Positions 44,281 to 56,117 are shown, counted from the stretch's first letter. The stretch is DNA of 64,000 nucleotides from Boesenbergia rotunda (GCA_024364735.1 JAGFNQ010000834.1:142297-206296); one strand, 5' to 3'. Translations and numbers: made by a program. Notes: generated from the sequence alone by a model not told the origin.

Positions 44281-45059
44281 CTCCCATCTTTTATTAGTGG
44301 TAAAAAAGTGAGAATGTTCACCCTAGGCACCCCTCACAACCCGTCCCCAGGTTCTGTGAAGGAAGATAAATCATAGGTGACTACTAGCCTAAGCAGCGAT
44401 CAGTGCATGGGGGAGGACAAGAACCTAGATACTAGCTAAGAATCTACCTCCAAATCTCATGATGATAACACTCCATATACTATCTAACTATTCATCCCGA
44501 TTGGACTTTTTCTCCTTTATTAGTGATGCTATCAAAGGATTTCTTGTTTTTCTTGATCTCATTTCCTTACATTTTCTTTTTGTTTTTGACAATAACAAAA
44601 GGAAAAAAAATTTATTCATAATGTAAAACAGTATATTAAAGTTTTAAATATTAAATGAATTTTTTTATTATATAAATTAAAAAGATGGCAACCTTTAGTC
44701 TCTTATATTTAAGATGAAAAGTTTGTGTCGTTAACATGTTTGTATCTTGAATAATTTTTAAAATATGAGATATTCTTTGATATTGATGGTTTAGATTTAT
44801 TTTTAAAATTAATTTCTTATGATAATAAATTCAAAATAAATAAACTTGAGATATTAAATTTTAATTAAAATGAATAATTTTTTAAACTAATGTTTAAATA
44901 TTAAATAATTTATATTTGATTAATTTTAAAAATTATTATCAAAACTTTAATATATAATTTTATTAGCAATTTTACTTTTAAAAAATAGAAAAAAAATATA
45001 TTTTTAAAATTTTAATATTTTATTTTTAAAACATAAACATATATTTTTTAAAAATACTG
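44281..45059. other. AT-rich spacer
   Basis: No gene or classified repeat recognised. 44580-45050 is extremely AT-rich. Confidence 0.5.
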
Positions 45060-46985
45060 AGGGCCTCTGAAAGAGTTGAGATGATCCTGGTCTTGTCTTA
45101 TCTTTATTTATACTTAACTAATAGATATAATTGTCTATGTAAATGGTTCAATCTCAATCCGTCAATATGTTCATCAACACTTTATCCAAATGTAATAAAG
45201 ACATATACAGAATAGATCATAACATTTCATATATCTGATTATCTTTATAATATGTTAAATTATATCAAGTCCCAAAGACTTCGCATGTTCTTAAAATGAC
45301 TATTTAGTCTATGACTTAGTAAAATGATCAACAAGCATAGCACGTATAGAAATATACTGATGATTATCTTTTTATTGTCAACAATATCCCTTACAAAATT
45401 ATACTTAATAGATATGTACTTTGCCTTGTGATATTTGGGGTCTTTAGAAAATGTTATAATAGCTTGATTATAGGACTCCTACCGTTCTCGACAATCTTCA
45501 AATACTTCAGGAACCTTTTAACCAGACTACTTCTTGCACAACTATTGAACAAGTCATATACTCAGCTTCTATTGTTGACAGCATTACACAAACATGTTTC
45601 TTGCTGATTTCATGAAATAACACCACCATTCAACAAAAAAGTATAACTATATGTGAATTTTCTATCATCAAGGTCCCTTGCCCAATCTGTATTATATAGT
45701 CCTTCAGGCTCATTTTAGATTTTTATAAACAAAGATAATAATCTATTGTCCCTTTAAGATATTTGAATATCCTCTTCACTGCTTCTAGTATCTTGATCCT
45801 GGGTTAAGTGGAAATGGCTAACTAAAGAACAGTATAGTTGATATCAAGACATGTACACAACATAGCGTATATTAAACTACTAGTGACACTGGTATATGAA
45901 TTTGTTTTCATCTCAATTATTTCCTCAGGAATTTTGGGACACATGCTTTTTCTCAAAATAATATCTTTCGCTATAGGTGTTTGTTCAATATTGTAATCTA
46001 ATATATTGAAGTGTTGTAACATCTTAGTAATATAAACCTCTTGAGTTAAACCTAAAAGTCTTTTTAATCAATCTCTCATGATCTTTACGCCTAAGATGTA
46101 CTCAGCTTCTCCCATATTTATTATCTCAAGTTATGATGAAAGTCATGATTTAACATCTATCACAAATTTTATCTCAGTTCCAACTATAGTATATCATCAA
46201 TATATAATAAGAAAATGATTAACTTTTCTTTATCTTTTCTTATATAAACACAATAATCCTCATCAATCATTTTTAAATCATAAGATCAAATAACATCATT
46301 AAATCTTATAGTTTATTGTCTTGACGCTTGGTTTAGACCATATATAGACTTTTTAAGTTTACATACTTTATTTTCTTGACATCCAGCAATGTAACCTTTT
46401 GGCTATACTATATAGATTTTCTCGTCAAGTTTACCACTCAGGAAATTTTTTTTTACATCCATATGATGTAATTCCAAGTCAAAATATGCTACTATAGCTA
46501 AAATGATATGAATTGACACAAATTGCACATGAGAAAATATCTCTTCAAAATCAATACTCTTTAGTTGGGTATATCCTTTTGCAACTAGACTAGCTTTATA
46601 TTAATCGATCTATCCGCTTTTCTCTTAATTTTGAGAATCTATTTGTTTCCAAAAGCCTTCGGCCTAAAGGCATATCGACTAATTCTCAAACTTGATTCTT
46701 TTTTATAGACTCTGTTTCTTCATCCATTACAATTTTTTATTTTTTTGTAATTAGGTATCTCAATACTTCCTCAATAGTTTGAGGTACTTTATCGTTAACT
46801 GAGAGAATCATTAATGTCTCATTATTCTCAGTATCAAATCTTTTCCGAGAAATAATCTTAAGACTATTTTTTCGTAGGTTGAACTATTAAGAAATCATTT
46901 CATTAATTGACAAATCATTCCCACTAAGTTGATTAAATTCAGGTATATATCTCTTGTGATGCTTATTTCATTGATAAAGTACCTG
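45060..46985 (-). mobile_element. Decayed Ty1/copia fragment (copy B)
   Basis: Matches copy A (6880-8327 and 9690-10110) along its length on the minus strand. It contains RNase H (45600-45700), the RT thumb (a short frame at 45822-46022 with YAMLCTCLD), the active site as LLYIDDIL near 46190-46220 and DVKKNFLSG near 46440. It has no solo LTR at the point where copy A does. Ends are diffuse and frames are broken. Confidence 0.8.
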
Positions 46986-47078
46986 AAGGATTGAAAATGA
47001 ACGAGAGGGGGGAGGGGGGAGAGAGGTCGAATACACAAAAAATGAGAGTGTAACAACCTACTCACACAACCATAGAGC

Positions 47079-47370
47079 GGCACGAGGCAACCCTCGATGT
47101 TAGGCACATGGTTCAAGGGGTCATTCAAGATGACAATTTTGGTTATCGACCAACCTTGTGGAGGAACAAGCCGGTGGCATACATATCTATAGGGATGTAG
47201 GAAGGAAACCCTCGGTTCTAGACATATAGTTCAAAGGGACTATTTAGGATAACAATTTTTTTCTTCGTTGACCAACCATGCGGAGAAACAAGCTAGCGAA
47301 ACACACTTCTATAGATTGGCACATAGGGCAACCTAGTGCTAGACATATGATTCAAAGGATGTATTTTAAT
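47079..47370 (+). repeat. Tandem repeat, about 123-base unit, 2.4 copies
   Basis: Units starting near 47079, 47200 and 47325 share GGCAACC or GGAAACC, TTCTAGACATAT-like, GTTCAAAGG-like, GACCAACC and TCTATAG phrases. Divergence is about 25 percent. Confidence 0.7.
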
Positions 47371-47399
47371 GATGAACCAGGTAACACCGAATTTGAGGT

Positions 47400-47576
47400 G
47401 ATTGATAGGATAAATCGAAAAGTACTCATGGCGAGCAACCCAAAAGCTCAACATTCCATGGTTGCATGCCCTATTTAGAGAAAAAAATTCTTACAAATAT
47501 GGCATAGCTAGGAATCGAATCACAAATACTTGAGTAATAACTTAGGACCTCTCTACTGTATCATAATTCTAAGGGC
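47400..47576 (-). mobile_element. SINE-like element
   Basis: On the minus strand it begins GCCCTTAGAATTATG, carries a B-box-like GATTCGATTCCT, and continues TTTTTCTCTAAATAGGGC. The same order recurs at 48850-49018 and 50395-50575. A tRNA-like head with Pol III box B suggests a SINE; no gene is encoded. Confidence 0.55.
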
Positions 47577-47819
47577 AAAATTTTTAAGGGTGTATTTTAG
47601 AATATATGAATGTTTGTGTAATGTGATTATATTTTATATTTTAGAACATATGAATATTTTTAAATAAATATTTGCAGTGTGATTTTTTATGAATATTTTT
47701 GTATAATATAAATGCTATTTGGATTTAATGTATAATTTGTACAGGTTAAAATAGGGGGAAAAAGTGTATTAGTTAATAGGTTCACAAGGCAAATAGGGAT
47801 GGAAATTTAATATCGGCAA

Positions 47820-47925
47820 TGGAAATTTAATTTCGTCGAAAAAAATCTTACGACCGATCATTTCCATCGCTAAATGAAATTAATGATTGATTAGCATCAA
47901 AATTCCGATTTTTCTTGTAGATACA
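47820..47925 (-). mobile_element. CACTA-type terminal fragment
   Basis: Ends ATTTTTCTTGTAGA, close to the inverted CACTA terminus TTTTCTTGTAGTG. It is preceded by subterminal ATTTCGTCG/CATCGCTAAATGAAATT phrases of the kind seen at 24380-24540. Confidence 0.5.
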
Positions 47926-48845
47926 GAAGCCCAACTCAAAAAGTCCAATTGATTTGTAGTCAGTCGGTCGAATTTACTCGATCGTATTTATTTTTTACAA
48001 GTCATCCTATCTCTTGATATATGATCGGATCAAATATTTTTTTAAAAAAAATATATTGCTAATTGAATTTTTTCATAATCTTATTTGTCTTTTTAGTTTT
48101 CTTCCTATGTGGACTATGAAACAGAGAGACAATGAGTCCGTAATATCGGATATTATGGCTAGTGCATGGGAGGACGAATATATTGACTTTGTCAAATTTT
48201 GACTCTCAAATTTCATACTGATAATATTCACGCATTAATTATCAGTTCATTCTGTGAAGCTAATAATGAAGCCGTAATGTGGTAGTTACGATGGAGGTCG
48301 CAGATTTCCATATCGTTGTTTACTCGAATTGAGCATGTCACTTAAATTCCGACGTCTTTTTTTTACTCGAGTTGAGCAGGTCTTGAATCCTCTTTCAAAT
48401 TCCGCCGAATGTGCAGACAGTTTTTATTATGTCGATGTAATTCGATTACCTATTGTAATTGTACTCTTGGAAAAACATGGAGACAACATGCAAATTAAAG
48501 CCAGTTTGTCCTTTCCCTCCGTAGCTCGTTAAAACGTTGTTTTTTACAAAATAGTTTGTTCTAAATAGAAAACTCCAACATCGAGATCGCCGACCCATCG
48601 TATAGAATTGGCCTTGTAGACAAGTTTGAAAAAGTCAAAATATTTTTTTGAAAAAGTTTGTAAAAATCGCACAAATTATTCAAAGTTAAACGGTTTTTGA
48701 TATCGAACACTTAAATAATGTATTCATTCCACTCTGCGGCTCTACGCCTCTACCGTCCATGACACAATCAACGTCCTCGGCTTTAATTAGGTGATTTTCT
48801 TTCCCACCCAGTTAATGAGATTGGATAAATTCAGACCTCGGACAA
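47926..48845. other. Spacer, no gene recognised
   Basis: AT-rich; short frames on both strands have no recognisable similarity. A phrase ACTCGARTTGAGCA recurs near 48323 and 48365. Confidence 0.45.
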
Positions 48846-48849
48846 TTGG

Positions 48850-49018
48850 TCCGGTAGATAAATCGAGAAGCGTTTGCGACGGACAATCCAGAAGTCTAAT
48901 ATTTCAGGGTTCACGTCCTATTTGAAAAAAAATTCTAGAAAATATGTCATAATTGAGATCAAACTGTGAAATTTTGAGATGACAATTAATTACCATTCCG
49001 CTGCACAATAGTGCGGGG
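48850..49018 (-). mobile_element. SINE-like element, diverged
   Basis: Shares with 50395-50575 the phrases AGAAGCGTTTGCGACGGACA, CAGGGTTCACGTCC and a degraded B-box region (GAGATCAAACTG). Confidence 0.5.
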
Positions 49019-49091
49019 TAGGTGATTTACTTTGCTAACATCAACTTTTCTTTCCTTTCTCAATAAAATTGTTTATATTGACTAATTAAAC

Positions 49092-49460
49092 GGCAAATTG
49101 TAGAAAACTCCCAAATCCCCATTTGATCTTTGTTTCCACTCCCCATTTGATAAATTCTTTGCATTTACTCCCTGATGGATTGAGTATAAAAGAGTGAAAA
49201 TTGAGTATACATTAGTGAAAATTGAATATAAAAGAGTGAAAAGTGAGTATAAAAGAGTGGAAATTGAGTACACTATTTTTTGATGTGGTGAATGTAACCT
49301 TATATACTCAAATTTCTAACTTTTATACTCAACTTTCTTCAAATAATACTCACAGAACTGTCTTGTCAATCCCATCAGGGACTGCATGTAAAGAAAATTT
49401 TGCATGGGGACTACATGTAAAGTTGAATTTGAGATTGGGGAGTTTAAGAAAATTTCCCCC
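49092..49460. mobile_element. Mutator-type MITE with internal minisatellite
   Basis: 369 bases flanked by the exact 9-base duplication TAATTAAAC (49083-49091 and 49461-49469), the hallmark size for Mutator-like elements. Terminal inverted repeats of about 85 bases run inwards from GGCAAATTGTAGAAAACTCC and, complementary, GGAGTTTAAGAAAATTTCCC to CTGATGG/CCATCAG. The centre has about five units of GAGTATAAAAGAGTGAAAATT and inverted versions. There is no transposase, so it is non-autonomous. Confidence 0.88.
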
Positions 49461-49469
49461 TAATTAAAC

Positions 49470-50394
49470 CAATGAGCAGAAATATAATTATTACATTCAC
49501 TTATATACGAATAAAAGAAAATATTTTTTTGCCCACACATATTCGAATCCAGAACAAATATTCTAAAAATTAACTTCTGAGTCGGTATAAATTGTGTTTT
49601 ATATTTACAAAATTGAATATTTTAATATAAAAAAAGAAATTTAGATATGTTGCCTGCGAATATTATGCTAATTAATTGTGGCAGAATCCGAACCGTTCAA
49701 TCAATTAAAGTAGTCTAATTTCATCATGAACACTGGTAGTTATTTTGTTTGATCACTATTTGATCATGATCAAGTCCTCAACCATGACCTTTAATAATTA
49801 GCAGATGTTAGAGCTGTTTAATTAATTAATTCCTCTCTTACACGTTGTATATTTAGGGTTGTAAATAAAGTAAATATTCATAAATAAGTTTGATGTTTAA
49901 TTTTAATAAGAGTTTGTTTATGTTCACCCAATATATATATAAATAAACTTAACAATTCATTAAATTAAATAAAAAAGTTTGAACATGTGTTCATCTCACG
50001 AATGTTGGTGAATAATATTCGTAAATAATATTTATCAATAGAATTTTTATCAACATACTAAATAAATAAAACTAAAATTTTAAAAATAAATAAATAAATT
50101 TATATTATCAAACTCAATAATTAACTAAACAAGCTTAAAATATAAAAATTTTAAACAATCAAATAAGTTTGAATTAAAAACTCGTTAACATCTAAACGAA
50201 TCAAATTCAAATCAAATTTGAACCAAACTCAAACTCATAAAACTGAATCGACCCCAGCTTAAATAATTATTTTAATAATTTGATTCATTTTGAGCTTAAC
50301 TCACTCGATACCTTATCCAATAAATTTAACCATTACTATTTGATCAAGTAGCAGATGAATCTGGGATGATCGGTCTCGTCCCACGGAAGTTTTT
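49470..50394. other. AT-rich spacer
   Basis: No gene recognised. The sequence from 49860 to 50300 is very AT-rich with no clear repeat class. Confidence 0.5.
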
Positions 50395-50575
50395 CACCGA
50401 TAACCAGGGTAAATCGGAAAGCGTTCGCGGTGGACGGTCTAGAAGCCCAGCGTCCCAGGGTTCGCGCCCCATTTAGAGGAAAAATTCCTGTAAAATACGT
50501 CATAGTTAGGGATCGAACAGTGAATGCTTGGGATAGCGACTAATCGCGCTACCGATACACCATACTCCCGGGGGC
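50395..50575 (-). mobile_element. SINE-like element, best-preserved copy
   Basis: The minus strand begins GCCCCCGGGAGTATGG, has a possible A box (TATCGGTAGCGCGA) and a B box (GTTCGATCCCT, the complement of 50508-50518). It continues through CCTCTAAATGGGGCGCG to GACCGTCCACCGCGAACGC. Spacing of the two boxes is tRNA-like. This supports a Pol III-transcribed, tRNA-derived SINE; no published family name is claimed. Confidence 0.6.
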
Positions 50576-51016
50576 AAATTTAATCATTACAAATCTTGAT
50601 TCAGTGCAACTTGTTAATAATCCCATGTATATCGACAGGCGAGCCACTTGTGGCACCCGGCTGTAGCCGGTCAAATAGAGAGAAAGGAAATTTAAGTGGA
50701 AGAAGAGAAAAAAATAAGAAAAGAGAATTAGCCGGTCGTATGACGAAAGAAGAGGCTAGCCCGGTCGCATTGACAGAAAGAGAAGATAGACGAAGAAAAG
50801 GTGTACATCATCGCCGAAGGTCCACAGCCCCGGTACATCATCCGGGCTGCTCCGCCATTGTATATCGATCTACTTCATTCCCATTGTCACCCTTCTTTTA
50901 AAAAAAACTAGTGTAATACCCGTACGATATACGAGAATCTTACACAATTCAAATAACATGTTTAATGATAATATATATATGTCAATTTTTATTATTAAAT
51001 AAAGAATTAAAAATGG
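50576..51016. other. Spacer, no gene recognised
   Basis: A plus-strand frame of 101 codons at 50596-50901 is low-complexity (Arg, Lys, Glu) and lacks similarity to known proteins. I regard it as non-coding. Confidence 0.4.
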
Positions 51017-51180
51017 AAAGTAACATGCAAAGATCACATGTTCTATGTAACATGCAAAGATCACATGCGAAAATCACATGTTCTATGTAACATGCAAAGA
51101 TCACATGTTCTATGTAAAATGCAAAGATCACATGTTCTTGTTCTATGTAACATACAAAGATCGCATGTCCTATTTAATTT
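51017..51180 (+). repeat. Minisatellite, about 27-base unit
   Basis: Four to five units of AACATGCAAAGATCACATG followed by TTCTATGT, with partial and slipped copies. Unit boundaries drift at the right end (CAAAGATCGCATGTCC). Confidence 0.85.
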
Positions 51181-51947
51181 AGGCAGGAATCGTATTTTTT
51201 TGTGAATGTCATGTCTATATGCGTACGGTAGTAAAAATTATATTTTATAGATATTAATTGATGATGAAAAAAATATCTGTATCTTTTGGACTTTCTCTAC
51301 CAGTCAGTTTAATTTATTTTTCTTAATTAAGCTTTGGGAATTGAATGTCCATTTAAGGTTGAGTTTGGGGAGGGACCTCTTTCACTCATAAGGGCTCCAT
51401 TAATGTTGCAATTCCAGCGGTATTCATATCCATGCATTCAATGACGCAGCTTTTTCAGCTACGCTGGCAAATGGTTCAGTTTAAGCTGTACGTTCATATG
51501 CATGCATGAGTTAATTGGATTCGAATTGAATTTTATATTTTATATTTCATATTTATCAAATATATTTATATTTATTTAAAAAATCAGATATCTTATATTA
51601 AAATATATTACAATATATATTTATATATATATACTTAAAAATAAATTAAATATTTATACAATCAAGTCTAATATCAATAAAAATAGTTAATATATATATA
51701 ATTTAATCGATATTAGGATGAATATAGATAATTCTTTTAAACATTTTTCCATTCGGATAAAATATAAAATTATCAGCAAATTATCTTTCCTATATTTAAT
51801 TAATGTGGAGCCACAAAATTTGGTGATCAACCTCAGCAATGACGAGAATATTGACAGAATGCTCCGTGTATTTACATTTATGATAAATACATTGCTCATC
51901 GGAGATTTGAGACCGAGTCCAATACTCACTGAGTTAACTCAGTGCTT
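51181..51947. other. AT-rich spacer, 3' flank of PADRE gene
   Basis: No coding features recognised. Long AT-rich tracts lie at 51530-51720. The 3' UTR of the minus-strand PADRE gene should lie at the right edge. Confidence 0.45.
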
Positions 51948-52469
51948 CTACTCCGGAATGCCGCTTAACGCGGACGTAAAATCACGCCCCCTCCCACCTC
52001 CTCTCCGGCCGCCGGACCTCCGCCTCCGCCGCCTCTGCAGCAGTTCCCGCGCCTCTGTCGACACAGCCAGCCTCGCGCCGGCTTCGGGGAAAACGAGGGC
52101 CCGGCAGTGGCAGCCGCCCGCGCCGCCAGAGCTCATGAGCGCGGCGCTGGCCTTGACGGCGAGCGCGGCCATCTGGTCGGCGCGGAGCCTCCGCCGCAGC
52201 ATGGAGACGGGGAGGAGGAAGTAGAGCTGCCCGAGCTGCAGCTCGTCCTCGGCGTCGACGGCCGACACGTAGTCGTCGAACTCCATGTCGTCGGCGCTGC
52301 ACACGAAGCAGGACGGCTGCTTTTGCAGCACGTGCCCGGCCTTCACCGGCCGCGGGAACTCCTGCAGCCTCCCGTCCTGCAAGACCAGCTTCGCCGTCGT
52401 CGCCGCGGCGCCGCCCCCGCCGGCAGCGGCGGCGACCGCCGTGGCCTCGCAGGAGCTGCAGATGCCCAT
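51948..52469 (-). CDS. PADRE-domain (DUF4228) protein
   Basis: One uninterrupted exon of 173 codons. The N-terminus MGICSSCEA fits N-myristoylation at Gly2 (Ser at position 6) with Cys4 and Cys7 available for palmitoylation. The DUF4228 pattern follows: KLVLQDGRLQEFPRPVKAGHVL, then CFVCSADDMEFDDYV, then DELQLGQLYFLLPVSMLRR. After the domain come an Ala-rich stretch and a Cys/His pair (GGCHCRALVFPEAG). An Arg/Gly-rich tail (about 145-160) includes a run of six Arg. The family is plant-specific and often stress- or pathogen-responsive, with unknown biochemical activity. The overlapping frames on other strands are by-products of high GC. The ATG at 52469 is the first in frame and gives the lipidation motif. 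Confidence 0.93.
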   Translation of the reverse strand: MGICSSCEATAVAAAAGGGGAAATTAKLVLQDGRLQEFPRPVKAGHVLQKQPSCFVCSADDMEFDDYVSAVDAEDELQLGQLYFLLPVSMLRRRLRADQMAALAVKASAALMSSGGAGGCHCRALVFPEAGARLAVSTEARELLQRRRRRRSGGRRGGGRGRDFTSALSGIPE

Positions 52470-52572
52470 GGCAGGGCAGAAACACGACTGAGATCGCTAG
52501 TTTGGGGTACTTTGGAAAAAGCTCAGCCTCAAGGAGGAGGAGACGAGGGTTTGTTGTGAGGTGTGAATGTGT

Positions 52573-52580
52573 GATATATA
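52573..52580 (-). promoter_or_regulatory. TATA box of PADRE gene
   Basis: On the minus strand CTATATATCACAC lies about 105 bases upstream of the ATG at 52469, a normal distance for a plant gene with a leader of about 75 bases. Confidence 0.55.
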
Positions 52581-52751
52581 GAAACCGAGAGGACGCGTCG
52601 TGGAATATTAAATTAAATTTAGTGTTATTTTTCTTTGTTTCTTTAGGCATTAATTAATATTTTGTTGTTAAGCGAGGGAAATGCCAACCGAGAGAGTGTT
52701 AAAGGCCAGGCTGTTTGTGTGGGACAGACAGTACGTGAAGGTAAGAAGAGA

Positions 52752-52780
52752 AATTAATTAATTAATTAATTAATTAATTA
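52752..52780. repeat. AATT microsatellite
   Basis: About seven tandem AATT units, upstream of the PADRE gene. Confidence 0.9.
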
Positions 52781-53329
52781 TTGATAATTGTCGTATCTCA
52801 TTACTTAACCCTGCAGTTGGGGATTAAGGAGTGGAAGCTAGCTAGTCTAATGCGTACGCTGTGGTCGAATAGTAGATAATTTGGGGTTTACAAATAAAAA
52901 AACTTTTGGATTTTATAGCCTTGGTCACGCTAATTCTTCTACTTTTAGTTTTTCTTTCTAGCTCGGATTAAATTAATAAAAAATAACAACGCGTTTATTA
53001 ATTCGTTCGGTTTTACAATTTGTTATAGATTATATTAATTAAAGATTTAGGGTCTGAATGACGACAAACAAGCTCAAGTATGAACTTCTTCTTCTCTTTT
53101 GTTATTTTAGTGATTCCTTGGAGTAAGTGAATTACCAGTTCCGGATAAGCAAATCGCCCTGGATGCAGTTTTGGGTGCACATGTTATCAGAAAGAGTTAG
53201 GTATCCAAGTCTAATATTGTGGTGTCAAGGCAACCATTCCCCTGTAGGCTAAATAGAAGGATTTAGGATTTAAGATATGGTACAGTTGGGCGGATACACA
53301 AGTGGAGCATGATCGCTGCCCGCAGTTTC

Positions 53330-53620
53330 CGACGCCGCCGCTCCATGCACCTTCCTCGAGCCACAGTGGTTCGCCGTCGGATGGGTTGAGCCCAACGAGA
53401 AGTACTGCACCAAGATAGACGTCTTCGACACCTCCAACCCCAGACTAAGTTCTCGTTTGCTGTCGGGGACGCCAACTGCTCCGGTGAAATGGCGGCCACC
53501 TTGACGGTGGAAGTCTCCAAGTGGGAGCTTATTTTTCTGAGGGAGAAGCTCCATGGCGTCGTGGTGGTGCTGTCGAAGGAGTACAAGGCAATTAGTTATC
53601 ACCCAGATATTCATAGTTGA
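53330..53620 (+). pseudogene. Frameshifted gene fragment of unknown family
   Basis: GC-rich, gene-like codon use on the plus strand. One frame reads PQWFAVGWVEPNEKYCTKID then VFDTSNP. The next frame continues KFSFAVGDANCSGEMAATLT then VEVSKWELIFLREKLHGVVV. The frames meet near 53440-53450, so a small deletion is likely. It might instead be an exon border. I do not recognise the family. The open minus-strand frames here (53270-53638) are probably shadows. Confidence 0.4.
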
Positions 53621-53639
53621 ATCTCCAATTACAGGCACG

Positions 53640-55210
53640 CAATCATAGAATATTAGATTTTTTAGCCACTCGTCGTTAGCGTTTTTCGATTTATGATAGC
53701 TGCCAGTAAAAAATTTTCATGAAACAAGTCCGACAGTTAGATGGTATAACATTTTTTTTTAAATAGAAAGATTTATTAAATGTTGAGTTTGTTGTAATAA
53801 TTTTAAGGGATTTAAATTATTTTAAAATAATAAAATAATTTTTAAATAAAATTGATAAACTTTAGGGATGCAAAAATTTATAAGTGCAAGGATACGTTAC
53901 GTAACCAAATACCTAGGTAATTATATTCTATCTAGATGATACACCACATCATCAACGTTATAATATTCAAAACTTCCAAACCTTGGACATCATCGACATT
54001 ATGACCTTAAAAGATTTTGTTTCACGATCGTCGTGATTTTCCTTAAACCGAAGTACGTACCTATTATAGTATTAACCACATGGAACATTTGATGATTCTC
54101 ATAATAGTCATCCTATACATCCTCATGAAAGTCATTCAACCTCTTGTTATATTTTTATTTTATCTTTACGAAATTGACTGATCATTGGGATATAAGTATG
54201 GTTATTTTGATATCTGAAAGTCAAAATCTGATAAAACCAATATACCTTCCCACACGCTAGCCACAACATCCAGATTAGTAGTTCCCGTGATCTACCTTCT
54301 TCGTGTTGACCCTGAAATAGATTGATGAGGACACTGGAGGCAAACAAATCGCCTTTTACTACCTTGAAAGTCATCCAATCTATCCCACAATAATAGTATA
54401 ATGATTAAACCTTCTAACGAATAATGATTTAAAGTTCGAGTTTTAATTTTTTTTCTCCAGTGAAAGATTTTTCCATCTAGTAAGAAGCGGATCTAAGAAC
54501 GTCAACCGTTTGAATGGACCTGGTTAGTGGGAATTTTCCATAAGACTGAATCGATTACCTCCAATATTAATACCTAAATTATAAAATAAAAAAAATGAAT
54601 GCCATCCAATTTGTTATTCAATAATAATTAATCCAAAATCTATATGTTTCTAGTATTTTGAAGTTATGTAGATCATTCTAAGCTAAGCATGTCATTTGAT
54701 CTAACTTTGATAACCCAAAAATATCTGGCGTTTGACAATTATCATTCGTGTTCATCAATACATTTTAACATCTTGAATTCGCGAGATGATACTAAATTAT
54801 TCTCAATCCCCTATTGGCTATGGCCTAATCTTACTATCTGTTTTGATCTCATTCGTTTCTAACAGATGGCGACGAAGCACTGGTGATGACCTAAACATTA
54901 GATATAGGATATGACAATACAAACATAAATTTCGAGGTACCTTTGACGATATTAGGAACCTATTATATAATCGCTAATCCCCTTCTCCAAGTCTCTTCCA
55001 AAGATATCAAACATTTTTTTTTCCAACCAGACTATAAAAATCAGAACGCGAAGTCGATCTCATGGAATTAACTCTCTTGTTGTCTCCTCCAGCTCAACCG
55101 CAATGTTACTTTGCTGATGGGATCGACCTGCATCAGATCAAATCTACGTCAAGCACTCGATCTTGTGCCAACAACCGCTGGATTTGCAGTGCTGGACCAT
55201 AATGATATAT
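53640..55210. other. Spacer, no gene recognised
   Basis: AT-rich, no similarity recognised on either strand. Confidence 0.5.
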
Positions 55211-55549
55211 TCATGCATCTGGTGCTCTCCTTATCTGGAATGTGAGGTTCGGATCAACAGCGACTTGCCCTGCAACATTGAATTGGATCCTCTGTTCCCC
55301 CATACCGCCTCCATTGCCACAGTGCACTGAATCATTGCAAGCTAAATGGCCACCGGAAGAACCATCCCTTGAATCTTCCTCCCAGTCTTCATCGCACCTC
55401 GAACGCCCGAGTGTGGGATTCACGTGTGTCCTGTAGACTAATAGAGCAGGCACCACCATCCGGATTAGATTCGGGAATCGGGATTGGCCACTGACAGACT
55501 TTTGTTCAGTGACCTTACGTGCCTGATGAAAAAGACACGGCGTGGCCAT
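55211..55549 (-). CDS. Unassigned open frame, 112 codons
   Basis: A minus-strand frame from ATG 55549 to a stop at 55211, in locally GC-richer sequence. It contains an acidic and Gly/Ser-rich middle (EDWEEDSRDGSSGGHLAC) and ends NLTFQIRRAPDA. It has no recognisable domain, signal peptide or membrane segment. It lies about 570 bases downstream of the transporter stop codon on the same strand. It could be a small gene, a pseudo-exon or chance. Confidence 0.2.
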   Translation of the reverse strand: MATPCLFHQARKVTEQKSVSGQSRFPNLIRMVVPALLVYRTHVNPTLGRSRCDEDWEEDSRDGSSGGHLACNDSVHCGNGGGMGEQRIQFNVAGQVAVDPNLTFQIRRAPDA

Positions 55550-56117
55550 TGACTTACGTTTAGTTTTAGCTATCTCTGTTCTCTTTAATGAAATGATATC
55601 CTAGAAAAACGATGAATCGATCAAAATCGTTTCAATTACAATCTCGTCGAATTCGATGATGAATCCGGCGAGATCGCAATTGCGATGATCCCGACCTACC
55701 TTCAAGATATAATTTTGTTCAGGACGACGAATCGATGATCGAACGATTCATCGATCATCGTCGGAAACAGAACAGACTGGACAGAACTTTTTTTGGGACA
55801 AAGAATCTGCCCTCTAAAAAAAACAGCAGGCAAAGACCCCACACCAGTCCTTGTCCAAGATGACTCTGACCCACCATGATTGTGCAGCTTCATAAGTTAC
55901 GTAGACAATTAAATAATTTATTGATTGTTCCAGCAATTATAAACCGGCAAATCATGTCCCAATGCCTAAATTTAAAGTTTCTCAAATCGCAGTAGATTAT
56001 AACTCGAAGCTATTGCCTCAGACATAATAATAATTCATCACAACATAACGCATCAAAACTACATGCACAGCTTCATGTCCTTCAAATACAACAGTATGTA
56101 TCAAAATCTTTGGAAAC

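Noticed and set aside
24371..47925. A single 23.5 kb CACTA element between the two terminus-like fragments
   Set aside because: No transposase is found, the interval contains many independent insertions, and the two ends are not clearly matched.
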